Part shown: positions 27,615-37,722 of the stretch, piece after piece | Position numbering within the stretch: position 1 is the first letter of the stretch | Layout of the letters: each line of letters begins with the position of its first letter | Origin: Azoarcus sp. | Lineage (GTDB): Bacteria; Pseudomonadota; Gammaproteobacteria; Burkholderiales; Rhodocyclaceae | DNA length: 64,000 bases | Direction: 5' to 3' | NCBI GenBank assembly: GCA_030656215.1 | Contig: JAUSOD010000012.1 | Coordinates: 79,580-143,579 of the forward strand | Made by a program: the position numbers and the translations under genes | Notes under the pieces: generated by a model | Seen by the model: the letters and a program-made list of their open reading frames with translations, nothing else | Told to the model about the DNA's origin: nothing | The model's database searches: none

Positions 27615-28453
27615 CGACGATACCGCCTCCGGATATCGCCGCCGCGCTCGCCTGGGCGCGTCAGTGCATCGACCATATGGATGCACGGGTGCTGTTGCGC
27701 CACGTGTTGCAGTGCCCGGCGTCGCGCCTGGTGGCCTGGCCCGAGCAGCAACTGGAGGCGGAGGATTGGGCGCAGTATCGCGAACTGGTCGAGCGCCGTG
27801 AGGCGGGCGAACCGGTGGCCTACCTGACCGGCGAGCGCGAGTTTTACGGACGGGCGTTCATGATCACCCCGGCGGTGCTGATTCCGCGCCCGGACACTGA
27901 ACTGCTGGTGGAGCTTGCACTTGCGCACTTTGCCGGCGTGCAGCGCCCGCGGGTGCTCGATATGGGCACCGGCTCGGGCGCGCTTGCCATCACCCTGGCA
28001 CTGGAGCACGACGGCGCCGATGTCACCGCGCTGGATCGTTCGCGCGAGGCCCTCTGGGTGGCCATGGGCAACGCGGCGCGGCTCGGAGCGAGCGTGTCCT
28101 TCGTGCAGAGCGACTGGTTCGGCGGGCTCGGTGACGAGCGTTTTCAGCTCATCGTCTCCAATCCGCCCTACATTGCCGCGGCCGATCCGCACCTGGAGCA
28201 GGGCGACCTCCGCTTCGAGCCGCGTACCGCGCTGGCAGCGGGCCCGGCCGGGCTGGACGACCTGGCCGAGATCGTTGCCGGTGCGCCGGTTCATCTCGAA
28301 GCCAATGGCTGGCTCTTTCTCGAGCATGGCTACGATCAGGCGTCGGCCGTTCGCGGTCTGCTGGCGGACGGCGGTTTCGCGTCCATTGCTTCGTGGAAGG
28401 ACCTGGCCGGCATCGAGCGGGTGTCGGGCGGGCGCTGGCTGGGCCGGGCCTGA
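27611..28453 (+). CDS. prmC: release factor glutamine methyltransferase
   Basis: Methylates the GGQ glutamine of release factors using SAM. The 280-residue product has an N-terminal helical domain, the SAM motif [13 protein letters not shown] and the NPPY catalytic motif (SNPPYIAA). Translationally coupled to prfA by a 4-base overlap. The frame extends far upstream into prfA, but homology starts at MTTIPPPD. Confidence 0.95.
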   Translation: MTTIPPPDIAAALAWARQCIDHMDARVLLRHVLQCPASRLVAWPEQQLEAEDWAQYRELVERREAGEPVAYLTGEREFYGRAFMITPAVLIPRPDTELLVELALAHFAGVQRPRVLDMGTGSGALAITLALEHDGADVTALDRSREALWVAMGNAARLGASVSFVQSDWFGGLGDERFQLIVSNPPYIAAADPHLEQGDLRFEPRTALAAGPAGLDDLAEIVAGAPVHLEANGWLFLEHGYDQASAVRGLLADGGFASIASWKDLAGIERVSGGRWLGRA

Positions 28454-28551
28454 ATACTGGCGCTCGGGCGCCAATCTCGGCAAGATTGACGGCGCCCTGT
28501 GTCAAGCCTAGAATTTCCCGACTATTTCACTCAACCTTTGCAGGTAAGCAC

Positions 28552-28881
28552 ATGAACATCCAGGACGTCATCCGCGAGCAGGTCACCACCAACCCCGTCG
28601 TGCTCTATATGAAGGGCAGCGCGCAGTTCCCGCAGTGCGGCTTTTCCTCGACGGCCGTACAGATTCTGAACGCCTGCGGCGTCACCGAAATCTACACCGT
28701 CAATGTACTGGCCGACGAAGCCATCCGTCAGGGCATCAAGGAATTCGCCAACTGGCCGACCATTCCGCAGCTGTATGTGAAGGGCGAGTTCGTGGGTGGC
28801 TCGGACATCATGCGCGAGATGTATCAGAGCGGTGAGATGCAGCAGTTGCTGAAGGATGCAGGGGTGGTGGCCACCAACTGA
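28552..28881 (+). CDS. grxD: monothiol glutaredoxin (Grx4/GrxD type)
   Basis: A 109-residue CGFS glutaredoxin that binds and transfers 2Fe-2S clusters with glutathione. The active-site CGFSS, the cis-Pro loop (WPTIPQLYV) and the GGSDI glutathione site are all visible. The ATG at 28552 follows CAGGTAAG. It may belong to the hemA-prfA-prmC unit, but the 98-base gap allows its own promoter. Confidence 0.95.
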   Translation: MNIQDVIREQVTTNPVVLYMKGSAQFPQCGFSSTAVQILNACGVTEIYTVNVLADEAIRQGIKEFANWPTIPQLYVKGEFVGGSDIMREMYQSGEMQQLLKDAGVVATN

Positions 28882-28997
28882 GCGTCCGGCCGCGTTGGCG
28901 TCGTTCCCTCCGATTGGGCCGACGCGGTTGTGCTTTGGCGAACCGCGTCGGTCTGGCGTCGTCAGCGCAGTCTGTGCCGCACAATGCGCAGCACTCG

Positions 28998-30095
28998 TTA
29001 GACGCCGGCCCCGATCGATTTCTGGTTTAGCCTTGTTTGAAGCCGACGCCCCGCCTTGCGCGCGAGATGTGGCAGCAGTAACCGGAGGGGCATGCGCAGC
29101 AGGTGGTAGCGCGTCAGCATGAGATTTCGTGCAAGTTGAACGTGGAGCGGGACCGGAGTGTCCGGGTTGGACGGCAGCAAGGCCAGCGGCGCGAGCGTGT
29201 CCATGCAGCGCTGGGTGATCTTTGACGGCGTCCCTGATAGCGATTCTGGGACACTTGCCGGCACCGGGCAATCGAGCCAGCGGCGCGCGTAATGGAGTCC
29301 GTACCAGAGCGGTCGTTCCAGCCCCAGTTGCGAGGCGCGGCGCACGAGTCGATCCCAGAACCCCGATTCTTGCGCGAAGGTGCGCAACAGCCCGTCGATA
29401 TCCACCACTTCCCGCACTCGTAGCGCAAGATCACCGTCGTGAAAGCAGTGCAGACATGCGTGCAGCACCTGATCTTCCGCGCACAGGACTCGAAACGGGG
29501 TGTCGGCGAGTGGGATGCTGGCCTCGATCAGCGGCGCAGGGTCGAAGTTCAGGCTACCGGTTACCGGAGTGATTGCGTGGTGCAGGTCCACCTCCAGGAA
29601 GTGACCGGGACGGCGAAAAGGCGGAGTCTCGTGGCTCCAGTCGCGGTAGTAGCGCTCGTCGTAGGCAGTGAGTTCGACCGCTTGCCAGCCGCCTGCGCGC
29701 AGTCGTTGCTCCATGGCCCCAAGATGAGCGCGGGGAACGAGCAAGTCCACGTCTGAAACGAAACGTCCGGTTGCCAGGTGCAATTGCTGCGCCAGATAGG
29801 CGCCGCCTTTCAGTAGCACAACCGGGAAATCCTTGTCGCACAGCGGCGCAAGGTGGAACAATTCTGCACGCAGCATCTGGCTGCGAAACTTGGCGACTCG
29901 CGCGGCGGAAAGCAGATGCCGGCGCACAGGTGCCGACAAAAGTGGGTTTTGTACGTTGTTAACGGCCAGTCGGCCATGCAAGCCACTCATTCTGGCGAGG
30001 CGAAGGACCTGTTCCCACTCTCTCTCGTTGCAGTCTATGGGGCTAATTGTGCCGCGCAACATGCGGTCGATAGTGGCTGACTGAATATCTGTCAC
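28998..30095 (-). CDS. nucleotidyltransferase family protein (HPr-rel-A cassette)
   Basis: A 365-residue protein of the PF14907-type nucleotidyltransferase family. It has the LLKGGAYLAQ and FVSDVDLLVP motifs (metal-binding D-x-D around residues 115-117) followed by a helical half. Relatives occur beside HprK-related kinases and PqqD-like proteins, and a related enzyme (PadeN) accompanies a kinase in the paeninodin lasso-peptide cluster. It starts at a GTG whose GTGA overlaps the kinase stop, so it is the last gene of a tightly coupled operon. Substrate unknown. Confidence 0.8.
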   Translation of the reverse strand: MTDIQSATIDRMLRGTISPIDCNEREWEQVLRLARMSGLHGRLAVNNVQNPLLSAPVRRHLLSAARVAKFRSQMLRAELFHLAPLCDKDFPVVLLKGGAYLAQQLHLATGRFVSDVDLLVPRAHLGAMEQRLRAGGWQAVELTAYDERYYRDWSHETPPFRRPGHFLEVDLHHAITPVTGSLNFDPAPLIEASIPLADTPFRVLCAEDQVLHACLHCFHDGDLALRVREVVDIDGLLRTFAQESGFWDRLVRRASQLGLERPLWYGLHYARRWLDCPVPASVPESLSGTPSKITQRCMDTLAPLALLPSNPDTPVPLHVQLARNLMLTRYHLLRMPLRLLLPHLARKAGRRLQTRLNQKSIGAGV

Positions 30096-30961
30096 GGCAC
30101 CTCCGCAAACAGCTTTTCGATGTGCTCGATGGCTTCGTCGAGGATGCTGTATTCCAGTTCGTAAGCGTGTGTCTGGCGGGCAAGGGACGTTACGGCATGG
30201 AATCCGACCGGCCCCAGGGTCTGGTAATTAAAGCTGTTCAGGCCGAGTCGCATCGCAGAATCCGCGGACGGCAACCGGGTGCAAGTGAGCGTGGCCCCCT
30301 CCCGAAAACGGGGAAAGATTACGAGGCGTGGCTTCGCGCCCCGAGCACGGTGGGTAAAGCTGTCACGATCGGGTACGAAGTGGGCTACGTCGCCCTTGCG
30401 CGTGTTGGGGAAGACGGGCCCCAGGGTGGCGCCCGGCAGGGTACCGATCACTTCGATCGAGCGGTTCTTCAGCGCCGCGGGTTTCAGCAGGGGAAGCACC
30501 AGGCCCGACGCCGGGTCCACCACCCCGAACTCATCCGAGAGAAAGCGCCAGCCGGCGAGATGCAGCGCGCAGGTTAGCGTGCTCTTGCCCGAGCCGGGAG
30601 CCGCCGGCAGGATGATGGCGCCGTCATCGCGGGCGACGACGCCCGCGTGCAGCAGCAGATAGGCGTTCAGCCGTTGGGCCAGCAGCCAGTTTCCGCCCCA
30701 TTCAAAAAGGGGGAGTGCGTTCTGAAGCGGATAGGGTTCGAAAGGCTGTGAGGCCTCGGACCAGAAATGCGCCTGACGGCCCCATATCCGCCACGGAGCG
30801 CCAGGCAATACTGACACGCGCACGTCCACGAACGTCGTCGGATCTTCGGTTTGCTGGTGAGGGTAGACAATGTCCAGATGCTCGTGGAAACGGGCGATCG
30901 GCGAGCTAACCGCAATTCGAGCGCTGCCGAGATCAAGCATACGACAAGGCCCCTGTCTCAT
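30092..30961 (-). CDS. HprK-related kinase A
   Basis: A 289-residue protein resembling the kinase domain of HPr kinase/phosphorylase. It has the P-loop APGSGKST (about residues 120-127) and the following DEFGVVDP, where the HprK catalytic Asp region is expected. No HPr protein is encoded nearby, so the target is something else. Families of this type form a cassette with a PqqD-like protein and a nucleotidyltransferase, exactly as here. Both ends overlap neighbours by 4 bases or fewer. The ATG at 30959-30961 overlaps the PqqD stop; a second ATG seven codons later is possible. Confidence 0.85.
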   Translation of the reverse strand: MRQGPCRMLDLGSARIAVSSPIARFHEHLDIVYPHQQTEDPTTFVDVRVSVLPGAPWRIWGRQAHFWSEASQPFEPYPLQNALPLFEWGGNWLLAQRLNAYLLLHAGVVARDDGAIILPAAPGSGKSTLTCALHLAGWRFLSDEFGVVDPASGLVLPLLKPAALKNRSIEVIGTLPGATLGPVFPNTRKGDVAHFVPDRDSFTHRARGAKPRLVIFPRFREGATLTCTRLPSADSAMRLGLNSFNYQTLGPVGFHAVTSLARQTHAYELEYSILDEAIEHIEKLFAEVP

Positions 30962-31239
30962 GCTTGCGCCCCGGGACGCTCTTTTTCTCCGGCAAGGGTG
31001 GTCAACGATGTGACGAGTTGCTCCAGTTCCGCAGGCCAGCCGCCAGCCTGCTCGATTTCTGCGACGAAGCGCTCGTAGGTTCCGGATTCGATCGCAGTGG
31101 CGGCTTCGCGCAGGATCAGCACCGCACCTTCGCTCAAGAGGTGTGTCCTCCAGGCAACCGGATCCAGAAAAAGAAACTGCCCGTCCATCGACGGGCAGTG
31201 GGATTCTAGCCAGGCACTAGGGCCTTGTGGTGCAGACAT
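30958..31239 (-). CDS. PqqD-like protein (HPr-rel-A cassette)
   Basis: A 93-residue protein of the PqqD/peptide-chaperone type. It has the typical order: a beta hairpin with LFLDPVAWRTHLLSEGAVLIL, then helices. PqqD proteins bind leader peptides and present them to modifying enzymes. It lies 12 bases after the exported-protein gene and overlaps the kinase start. Its natural partner here could be the exported protein or another substrate. Confidence 0.78.
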   Translation of the reverse strand: MSAPQGPSAWLESHCPSMDGQFLFLDPVAWRTHLLSEGAVLILREAATAIESGTYERFVAEIEQAGGWPAELEQLVTSLTTLAGEKERPGAQA

Positions 31240-31251
31240 GAACTGGATTGT

Positions 31252-31785
31252 TCAGCCGCCGAAAGTGTAGCCACCGATGAACCCGCCATTGATTGACGCG
31301 AGGCAGGACTCTGCTGCCGGAGCGTACCCCGTCGTGCCCGATGTGCCGTAGCTTGCGCCGTCGTAGGTTGGGTAAGTGCCGAACTCTTTGCCGGTTTCAT
31401 CGAAATACACAAGCACCCAGGCAAGTTTGGGGTACCCGGTTTGATTGTTTTGAAGATTGGCGCCGACCACTGCTGTCGATGGGAAAACGGCTTTATATAC
31501 AATGCCAGTGCCCACTGTATAGCCATCAAAACTGCCTTGTCCCGCAGCTTGATAACGCTGCACGGCGACCTCCTTCCATGCCCACCGATTGCCTGTGTTC
31601 GTCGGTTTCACCGTCACGAACTGAGTCGTGGGGAATCCGCTTTGCGGCGGCTTGATGACACACGACAATGAAGCCGCGGCAGCGGCACCTCCGTACCCGA
31701 GCGTCATCACGGTAGAAGCGCCCAGTGCACCCTTCAGCAGCAGGCGGCGCTGCTCGATGGCTGTTTTTTGGGGGGTCTTGTCCAT
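31252..31785 (-). CDS. Tat-type exported protein at the head of the HPr-rel-A cassette, function unknown
   Basis: A 177-residue protein with a twin-arginine signal (EQRRLLLKGALGAS, residues 11-24) and a hydrophobic stretch to an AAAAAS cleavage region. Two cysteines (C43 and one near residue 162) could form a disulfide. The C-terminus is Gly/Tyr-rich (NGGFIGGYTFGG). I recognise no family. The ATG at 31783-31785 has AGAGGA 4 bases upstream. Position and orientation make it a candidate target of the kinase, PqqD-like and nucleotidyltransferase proteins downstream. That is inference. Confidence 0.65.
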   Translation of the reverse strand: MDKTPQKTAIEQRRLLLKGALGASTVMTLGYGGAAAAASLSCVIKPPQSGFPTTQFVTVKPTNTGNRWAWKEVAVQRYQAAGQGSFDGYTVGTGIVYKAVFPSTAVVGANLQNNQTGYPKLAWVLVYFDETGKEFGTYPTYDGASYGTSGTTGYAPAAESCLASINGGFIGGYTFGG

Positions 31786-31818
31786 GAATTCCTCTCTCAA
31801 ACCAATAGCAATGCACCG

Positions 31819-31824
31819 ATTATA
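31819..31824 (-). promoter_or_regulatory. -10 element of the HPr-rel-A operon
   Basis: A consensus TATAAT on the minus strand lies 33 bases upstream of the exported-protein ATG; the -35 is weak. The remaining gap to 32043 is AT-rich for this genome and shows no gene. Confidence 0.5.
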
Positions 31825-32043
31825 ACCATGCCAATGAGCCCGACATGGGAATGTTTAGTGGAATTGATGCAAATTTCACGCCAGCTGAAAGAAAAACAAC
31901 AACGAACTGATTTAAAGAGGATTTGTTCTGGGCTGTAAGTCTGTGTGCTGGCAGAGTGTAAAAAATGTCGACGGTATCGAGCATAAGGCTGGCTGCCGCT
32001 AGACACTGACATTTCCGTCAAGTTGCGGGGGTGGGGCAGAGGC

Positions 32044-33330
32044 TCACAAATTTGCAATCCGCGAACTCGCCAGCGATAACCTCGTAGACAGCACCTCCAG
32101 AAACGCCTTGTAAAAATGCATCCTGCACGTATCCGATGCTCTTTGCAGTGCTCTGGCGCGAAAGGTGATCACCTCGACCTCGGTGGTGGCTTCGATCGAC
32201 GCCGAGCGTACGCCGCCGCCGGCAGAAAATAGCGCCATTTCACCAAAACACTCGCCCGCCGTCAGCACATTGAGCAGCTTGCCGCGCTTCTTTACCCGCG
32301 CTTCGCCTGCGGCGAGAAAGCAGAAGTGATCGCCGGCTTCGCCTTCTTTCATGATCACGGTGCCGGGCTGCAGGTGGCTCCACTGTGCCAGTCCGATCAC
32401 TTCCCACAGCTCGGCGTCGGCGAATTCGCGGAAGAAGGCGATGCCGCGCAGGGTCTGGAATTTTTCCGCTTCGGGCAGGGCGTGGCGGTCGAGCGCGATG
32501 CTCTGGTTGCGGAAGGCCAGGGCGAGGTCGTGCGAGAACTCGGCCCAGGTCTGGTAGCGGCGCTCGAGTTCCTTTTCCATCGCGCGGCGGACGATGGCAT
32601 CGAGCGCCTCCGGGATGTCGGGTCGCAGCTCGATCGGGGGCGGTGGGATGTCGTGGGCGATGCGGTAGATAAGGCTGTAGTTGTTGTCACTCTCGAACGG
32701 GAGACGGCCGGTGAGCAGCTGGTACATCACCACGCCGAGCGAATAGATGTCGGTGCGGTGGTCGAGCGGCATCTCGCGCACCTGCTGCGGCGACATGTAG
32801 GCGGGTGAGCCGATGCCGCTGATCTGGGTGGTCTCGCTCGCGGTCTGAAATGCCGCGCCAAAGTCCGAGATGCGGATGTCGCTGCTGCCGGGGACGTTGA
32901 GCAGGATGTTGGCAGGTTTGATGTCGCGGTGGGTGACGCCCTGGTGAAAGGCGTAATCGAGCGCACGGGTGCACTTGAAGATGATTTCGATCAGGCGCTC
33001 GAAGGGCGGCAGCTGGTCGGGGCGAGTAAGCGTCTCGAGCGTGCCGCCGGGCACATACTCCATGACCACATAGGCTTCGTTGTCGCCGATGACCGCATCG
33101 AAAATCTGGACGATATGCGGGTGCACCAGCTTGCCGGCGAGCGCGGCTTCGTTTAGTAGCAACTGCCGGTAAAGGCGGCCGCGCTGTCGGTCGCCGATGA
33201 TCTCCGGGTGCAACTGCTTGAGTGCGACTTCACGTTGGTGAAAGGGGTCCCAGGCCAGATAGACGGCGCTGGTGGCCCCTTCGCCGAGCAGGCGGCGAAT
33301 CTCGTACTTTCCGATCCGGTCCGCCGCCAT
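32044..33330 (-). CDS. Ser/Thr protein kinase with C-terminal cyclic-nucleotide-binding domain
   Basis: A 428-residue protein. Residues 8-270 are a Hanks-type kinase with Gly loop LGEGATSAVY, K38, catalytic HRDIKPAN (134-141) and DFG (156-158). The APE motif is replaced by SPQQ-like residues. Residues about 300-428 form a cNMP-binding fold with the phosphate-binding cassette region GECFGEMALF. There is no membrane segment, so it is probably a soluble kinase gated by cAMP or c-di-GMP-like ligands (inference). It begins 5 bases after argH. Confidence 0.9.
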   Translation of the reverse strand: MAADRIGKYEIRRLLGEGATSAVYLAWDPFHQREVALKQLHPEIIGDRQRGRLYRQLLLNEAALAGKLVHPHIVQIFDAVIGDNEAYVVMEYVPGGTLETLTRPDQLPPFERLIEIIFKCTRALDYAFHQGVTHRDIKPANILLNVPGSSDIRISDFGAAFQTASETTQISGIGSPAYMSPQQVREMPLDHRTDIYSLGVVMYQLLTGRLPFESDNNYSLIYRIAHDIPPPPIELRPDIPEALDAIVRRAMEKELERRYQTWAEFSHDLALAFRNQSIALDRHALPEAEKFQTLRGIAFFREFADAELWEVIGLAQWSHLQPGTVIMKEGEAGDHFCFLAAGEARVKKRGKLLNVLTAGECFGEMALFSAGGGVRSASIEATTEVEVITFRARALQRASDTCRMHFYKAFLEVLSTRLSLASSRIANL

Positions 33331-33335
33331 GCGGC

Positions 33336-34754
<1,419 letters not shown>

Positions 34755-34905
34755 GATGTCGAAAACGTGGATTGTCGGGGCTGGGGCCGGCTGCGGTGTT
34801 GCCACTCGCAGCGCGTTATCACCGCCAGAATCAACACCGAGTATACGGTAATGGGCGTGGTTTCTGCGCGCCGAACTGGCCAACTGCGGTGACCCGCGGG
34901 GGCGT

Positions 34906-35628
34906 CTATGCGTTGACGTGAGTCTGCAGGTGGGAGAGTTGTCGCCGGCTGACCGGCACCTGTTCGGCGAGCCCGGCCACTTCGATCCAGTGGTGTCCGA
35001 TGGCGTCGCGCTCGATCGCGCGAATGGCCGCTTTCGAAACCAGCCAGGCGCGATGCACGCGCAAGAAGCCGGCGGGTTCGAAGCGGGATGCCAGTTCCTT
35101 CAGGCTGCCGTCGACAAAGAGCTTCGCCTCGCGGGTGAAGACCGTCACGCCCTTGTCCTCGGCCCGAAACGCAAGAATCTCGCCGGCGGGCAGCAGGCGT
35201 GAACGACGCCCGACGATGACCGGAAGCAAAGGTTCCGGATTGTCCCTGATGCCCGGATCGGTTGCGCGGGTCGGGCGCCGGACGGCCTGAAGGGCGCTTG
35301 CCAGTTGCTCCGCGCTGACGGGCTTGAGCAGATAGCCGGCCGCATGCGCGGAGAAGGCCTCGAGGGCAAACTCGCGGTGGGCGGTGACGAAGATCAGGGC
35401 CGGCGGGGTGGGCAGGGTGGAGAGCCAGCGCCCGACCGAGAGACCATCCTCACCCGGCATCTCGATGTCCAGAATGACGATGTGCGGTACATGCCGTCCG
35501 ATCTGCTCGCGCAGGCCCGCAGCGTCAGCGGCTTCGCCAACCACCCGCGCGCCCGGCAGTTTGGCCAGGAGCCGCTTCAGGCGCTCGCGCGCCAGACGTT
35601 CGTCGTCGACGATGATGACTTCGAGCAT
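34906..35628 (-). CDS. algR: LytTR-type response regulator (AlgR)
   Basis: A 240-residue regulator. The receiver domain has D8-D9, phospho-acceptor D54 and K-region YLLKPVS; the LytTR DNA-binding domain spans about 140-238. In Pseudomonas aeruginosa AlgR, with AlgZ/FimS, activates the fimU-pilVWXY1Y2E operon, and that operon lies here just across the divergent intergenic region. It starts 5 bases after the kinase gene. Confidence 0.9.
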   Translation of the reverse strand: MLEVIIVDDERLARERLKRLLAKLPGARVVGEAADAAGLREQIGRHVPHIVILDIEMPGEDGLSVGRWLSTLPTPPALIFVTAHREFALEAFSAHAAGYLLKPVSAEQLASALQAVRRPTRATDPGIRDNPEPLLPVIVGRRSRLLPAGEILAFRAEDKGVTVFTREAKLFVDGSLKELASRFEPAGFLRVHRAWLVSKAAIRAIERDAIGHHWIEVAGLAEQVPVSRRQLSHLQTHVNA

Positions 35629-35633
35629 GGTGT

Positions 35634-36680
35634 CTAGCCCTTGTCCGTGGTCGGAAGGCTGAGCCGGGCAATGAAGCGGCCATCCGTGTGCGTTGTTTCC
35701 AGCGAGGCCGCTGTGCCAAACAGCTCTGCGAGGCGTGCGCGTGTGCTGGCAAGGCCCATTCCGTCGCGTATCTCTATGGCACCGGCGCGGCCTGCCGATG
35801 CGGTGTTGTTGCTGATCGTGGAAATGACCTGTCCGTCATGTTCCCGAATGGAGATCTGCACTTCGCCCCCGCCGGATACCTGGGTCGCGCCGTGCCGCAC
35901 CGCATTTTCTGCCAGTGTCTGCAGGCATAGCGACGGTACCGAAATTTGCGGAAGGCAGGGGGGCAGATCCCAGCTGACGCTGAGGCGTTCCTCCAGGCGC
36001 ATGGATTCCAGCGCAAGGTAGTCCTGCACCACCGCGAGCTCCTGCGCGAGCGGCACGCTTGAGCCGGTGTCGAGGCAGGCGCGCAGGATGCGTGACAGCG
36101 CCTCGATCATCCGTTCGGCTCTTTGCGGGTCGGTTGCGACCAGTTCGGTGATGCCGTTCAGGCTGTTGAAGAGAAAGTGTGGCCGCAGGCGGGCAGTCCA
36201 GGCCTCGACCTCTGCCGTGGACGAGCGTGTTCTCCAGTGGCGCAGGCGCGATGCCTGCCAGCTCACCAGTCCGAGTGAGCCGGTGAGAATCGCGCCTATC
36301 ATCGCGATGTCCTGCAGATAGTCCGAGCGGCTTGCCTCCACGATGCCGAGCGGGTGCATCAGCGCATGGGTGACGGCCCCGACCGCTAGTGTCCAGCCGA
36401 GCAGCAGGACGAGTGCGGCCGTCGCCTTGACCCGGGCCCTGGTTTGCCACGGACGCAAGATCGCGCACACGACCAGAAACCACGGCAGCACGATCCACAG
36501 CGCGAAGAAGCCGAACAGGCCGAAGCGTTCCCAGCGGCTACCCGGCGCCCCCGGTGCCACCGCGAGCAGCGCCGCCACCCCTATGCCCAGCGCAATGCAA
36601 ACCAGCAGGCCTTCCACACGGCAGCCGGCCTGCCAGGCGCCGGCATCCCGCTTGTCCTGCAAAACGGACCGTCTATCCAT
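35634..36680 (-). CDS. algZ: sensor kinase of the LytS/AlgZ (FimS) type
   Basis: A 348-residue membrane kinase with about four TM helices (residues 23-145). A His_kinase (LytS-type) H-box LRPHFLFNSLNGI (H168) follows, then an HATPase domain whose N box (LAENAVRHG) and G box (GMGLASTRARL) are present. The ATG at 36678-36680 has GGGAGA upstream; an upstream extension is open but runs into the pilin gene's region. Divergent from fimT with only 67 bp between them. Confidence 0.9.
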   Translation of the reverse strand: MDRRSVLQDKRDAGAWQAGCRVEGLLVCIALGIGVAALLAVAPGAPGSRWERFGLFGFFALWIVLPWFLVVCAILRPWQTRARVKATAALVLLLGWTLAVGAVTHALMHPLGIVEASRSDYLQDIAMIGAILTGSLGLVSWQASRLRHWRTRSSTAEVEAWTARLRPHFLFNSLNGITELVATDPQRAERMIEALSRILRACLDTGSSVPLAQELAVVQDYLALESMRLEERLSVSWDLPPCLPQISVPSLCLQTLAENAVRHGATQVSGGGEVQISIREHDGQVISTISNNTASAGRAGAIEIRDGMGLASTRARLAELFGTAASLETTHTDGRFIARLSLPTTDKG

Positions 36681-36722
36681 CAATGCTTGTCTCCCTCGAC
36701 CCGGATGCGCTAGCTTCGTGTT

Positions 36723-36750
36723 ACCTGCAATGGTAAGTCCACCTGCAATG
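36723..36750 (+). promoter_or_regulatory. 10-bp direct repeat between algZ and fimT
   Basis: ACCTGCAATG occurs at 36723-36732 and 36741-36750, an 18-bp period. Each copy contains one of the two possible fimT start codons. LytTR-type regulators bind paired direct repeats, so this may be an AlgR operator; the classical Pseudomonas AlgR box was not seen. Confidence 0.45.
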
Positions 36751-37257
36751 TCGAATATATATAAATCAAGATCCATTCCGCACCCATGTTGGCGCCGTCG
36801 CGCTGGCAGCGGCTTCACGCTCGTTGAGCTGATGATCGCACTCGCCGTACTTGCCATCCTGGCTGCGGTGGGGATGCCGAGCTTTCAGGGCATCATTGCC
36901 AACAACCGCCTGGCATCGGCCTCGAACGACATTCTTTCGGGCTTGAACGTGGCAAAGAGTGAGGCGATTCGACGGAACGCGTCGATCCGGTTTTGTGTGA
37001 ATCCGACCACGCGTGCATGGCAGGTCGTCCCCATGGCTGGCGACGCAATCAGGGTCGGAGACTTGCATTCCAGTGTTAACGTTGCTGGTGGCGCGCTGGA
37101 CACTATTTCAGTAGCAAACAATGAGTGCGTGCGTTTCAGGCCTGACGGTCTGGCGTATTCCGAAGCGGGGCTGATGGACAATGGCAGCTTCACCCTGAGC
37201 CTGGATGAGACGACACGCGTGATCAGGGTCAGGACGGGGGCGCTTTATGCGGACTAA
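36748..37257 (+). CDS. fimT: minor pilin FimT/FimU
   Basis: A pseudopilin that primes pilus assembly. The 169-residue product has an unusually long basic leader, cleavage at GSG^FTLVELMIAL and the GspH/FimT domain. The start may be the ATG at 36748 or the one at 36730 (six residues longer); no ribosome site distinguishes them. It overlaps pilV by 11 bases and heads a six-gene operon. Confidence 0.88.
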   Translation: MSNIYKSRSIPHPCWRRRAGSGFTLVELMIALAVLAILAAVGMPSFQGIIANNRLASASNDILSGLNVAKSEAIRRNASIRFCVNPTTRAWQVVPMAGDAIRVGDLHSSVNVAGGALDTISVANNECVRFRPDGLAYSEAGLMDNGSFTLSLDETTRVIRVRTGALYAD

Positions 37258-37717
37258 GAAGACCACTTCGTTCAACTCCGGGGGCCGGCAGGGCGGATTC
37301 AGCCTGCTCGAGGTGCTGATTTCGGTTGTTGTGCTCTCGATCGGACTGCTCGGCATGGCTGCACTGCAGATCAATGCCATGAAGAATAGTCAGAGTAGTT
37401 TTCAACGAACGCAGGCCGTGATGTTGAGCTACTACATGCTCGATGCGATGCGGGCCAATCGGGCCGATGCGATTGCCGAAAATTACAACCTGGCAAAGAC
37501 CTGTGTCGTGCCCGTGGAGGGGGGCTCTCTGGTCTCAAGGGATCGGCACTTCTGGCTGCAGGCGCTCAAGGACAACATCGGGGTGGCGGCGACGACCTGC
37601 GGGCAAATCACCTGTGTGGCTGCCACCTCGATCTGCACCGTGCGCATCTACTGGAACGACGATCGTGGCACAGGTGGTGCCGGCGAGCAGCTGTTCGAGA
37701 CTTCCACCCGGATGTGA
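37247..37717 (+). CDS. pilV: minor pilin PilV
   Basis: A 156-residue pseudopilin with cleavage at RQGG^FSLLEVLIS and the PilV/GspI-type hydrophobic helix (VVVLSIGLLGMAALQ). It sits within the pilus tip complex with the other minor pilins. It starts inside the fimT 3' end. Confidence 0.9.
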   Translation: MRTKKTTSFNSGGRQGGFSLLEVLISVVVLSIGLLGMAALQINAMKNSQSSFQRTQAVMLSYYMLDAMRANRADAIAENYNLAKTCVVPVEGGSLVSRDRHFWLQALKDNIGVAATTCGQITCVAATSICTVRIYWNDDRGTGGAGEQLFETSTRM

Positions 37718-37722
37718 CTACT

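Noticed and set aside
28998..31785. A lasso peptide biosynthesis cluster
   Set aside because: The kinase, nucleotidyltransferase and PqqD-like set is reminiscent, but no cyclase (asparagine synthetase-like), no B2 protease and no short precursor peptide are present.
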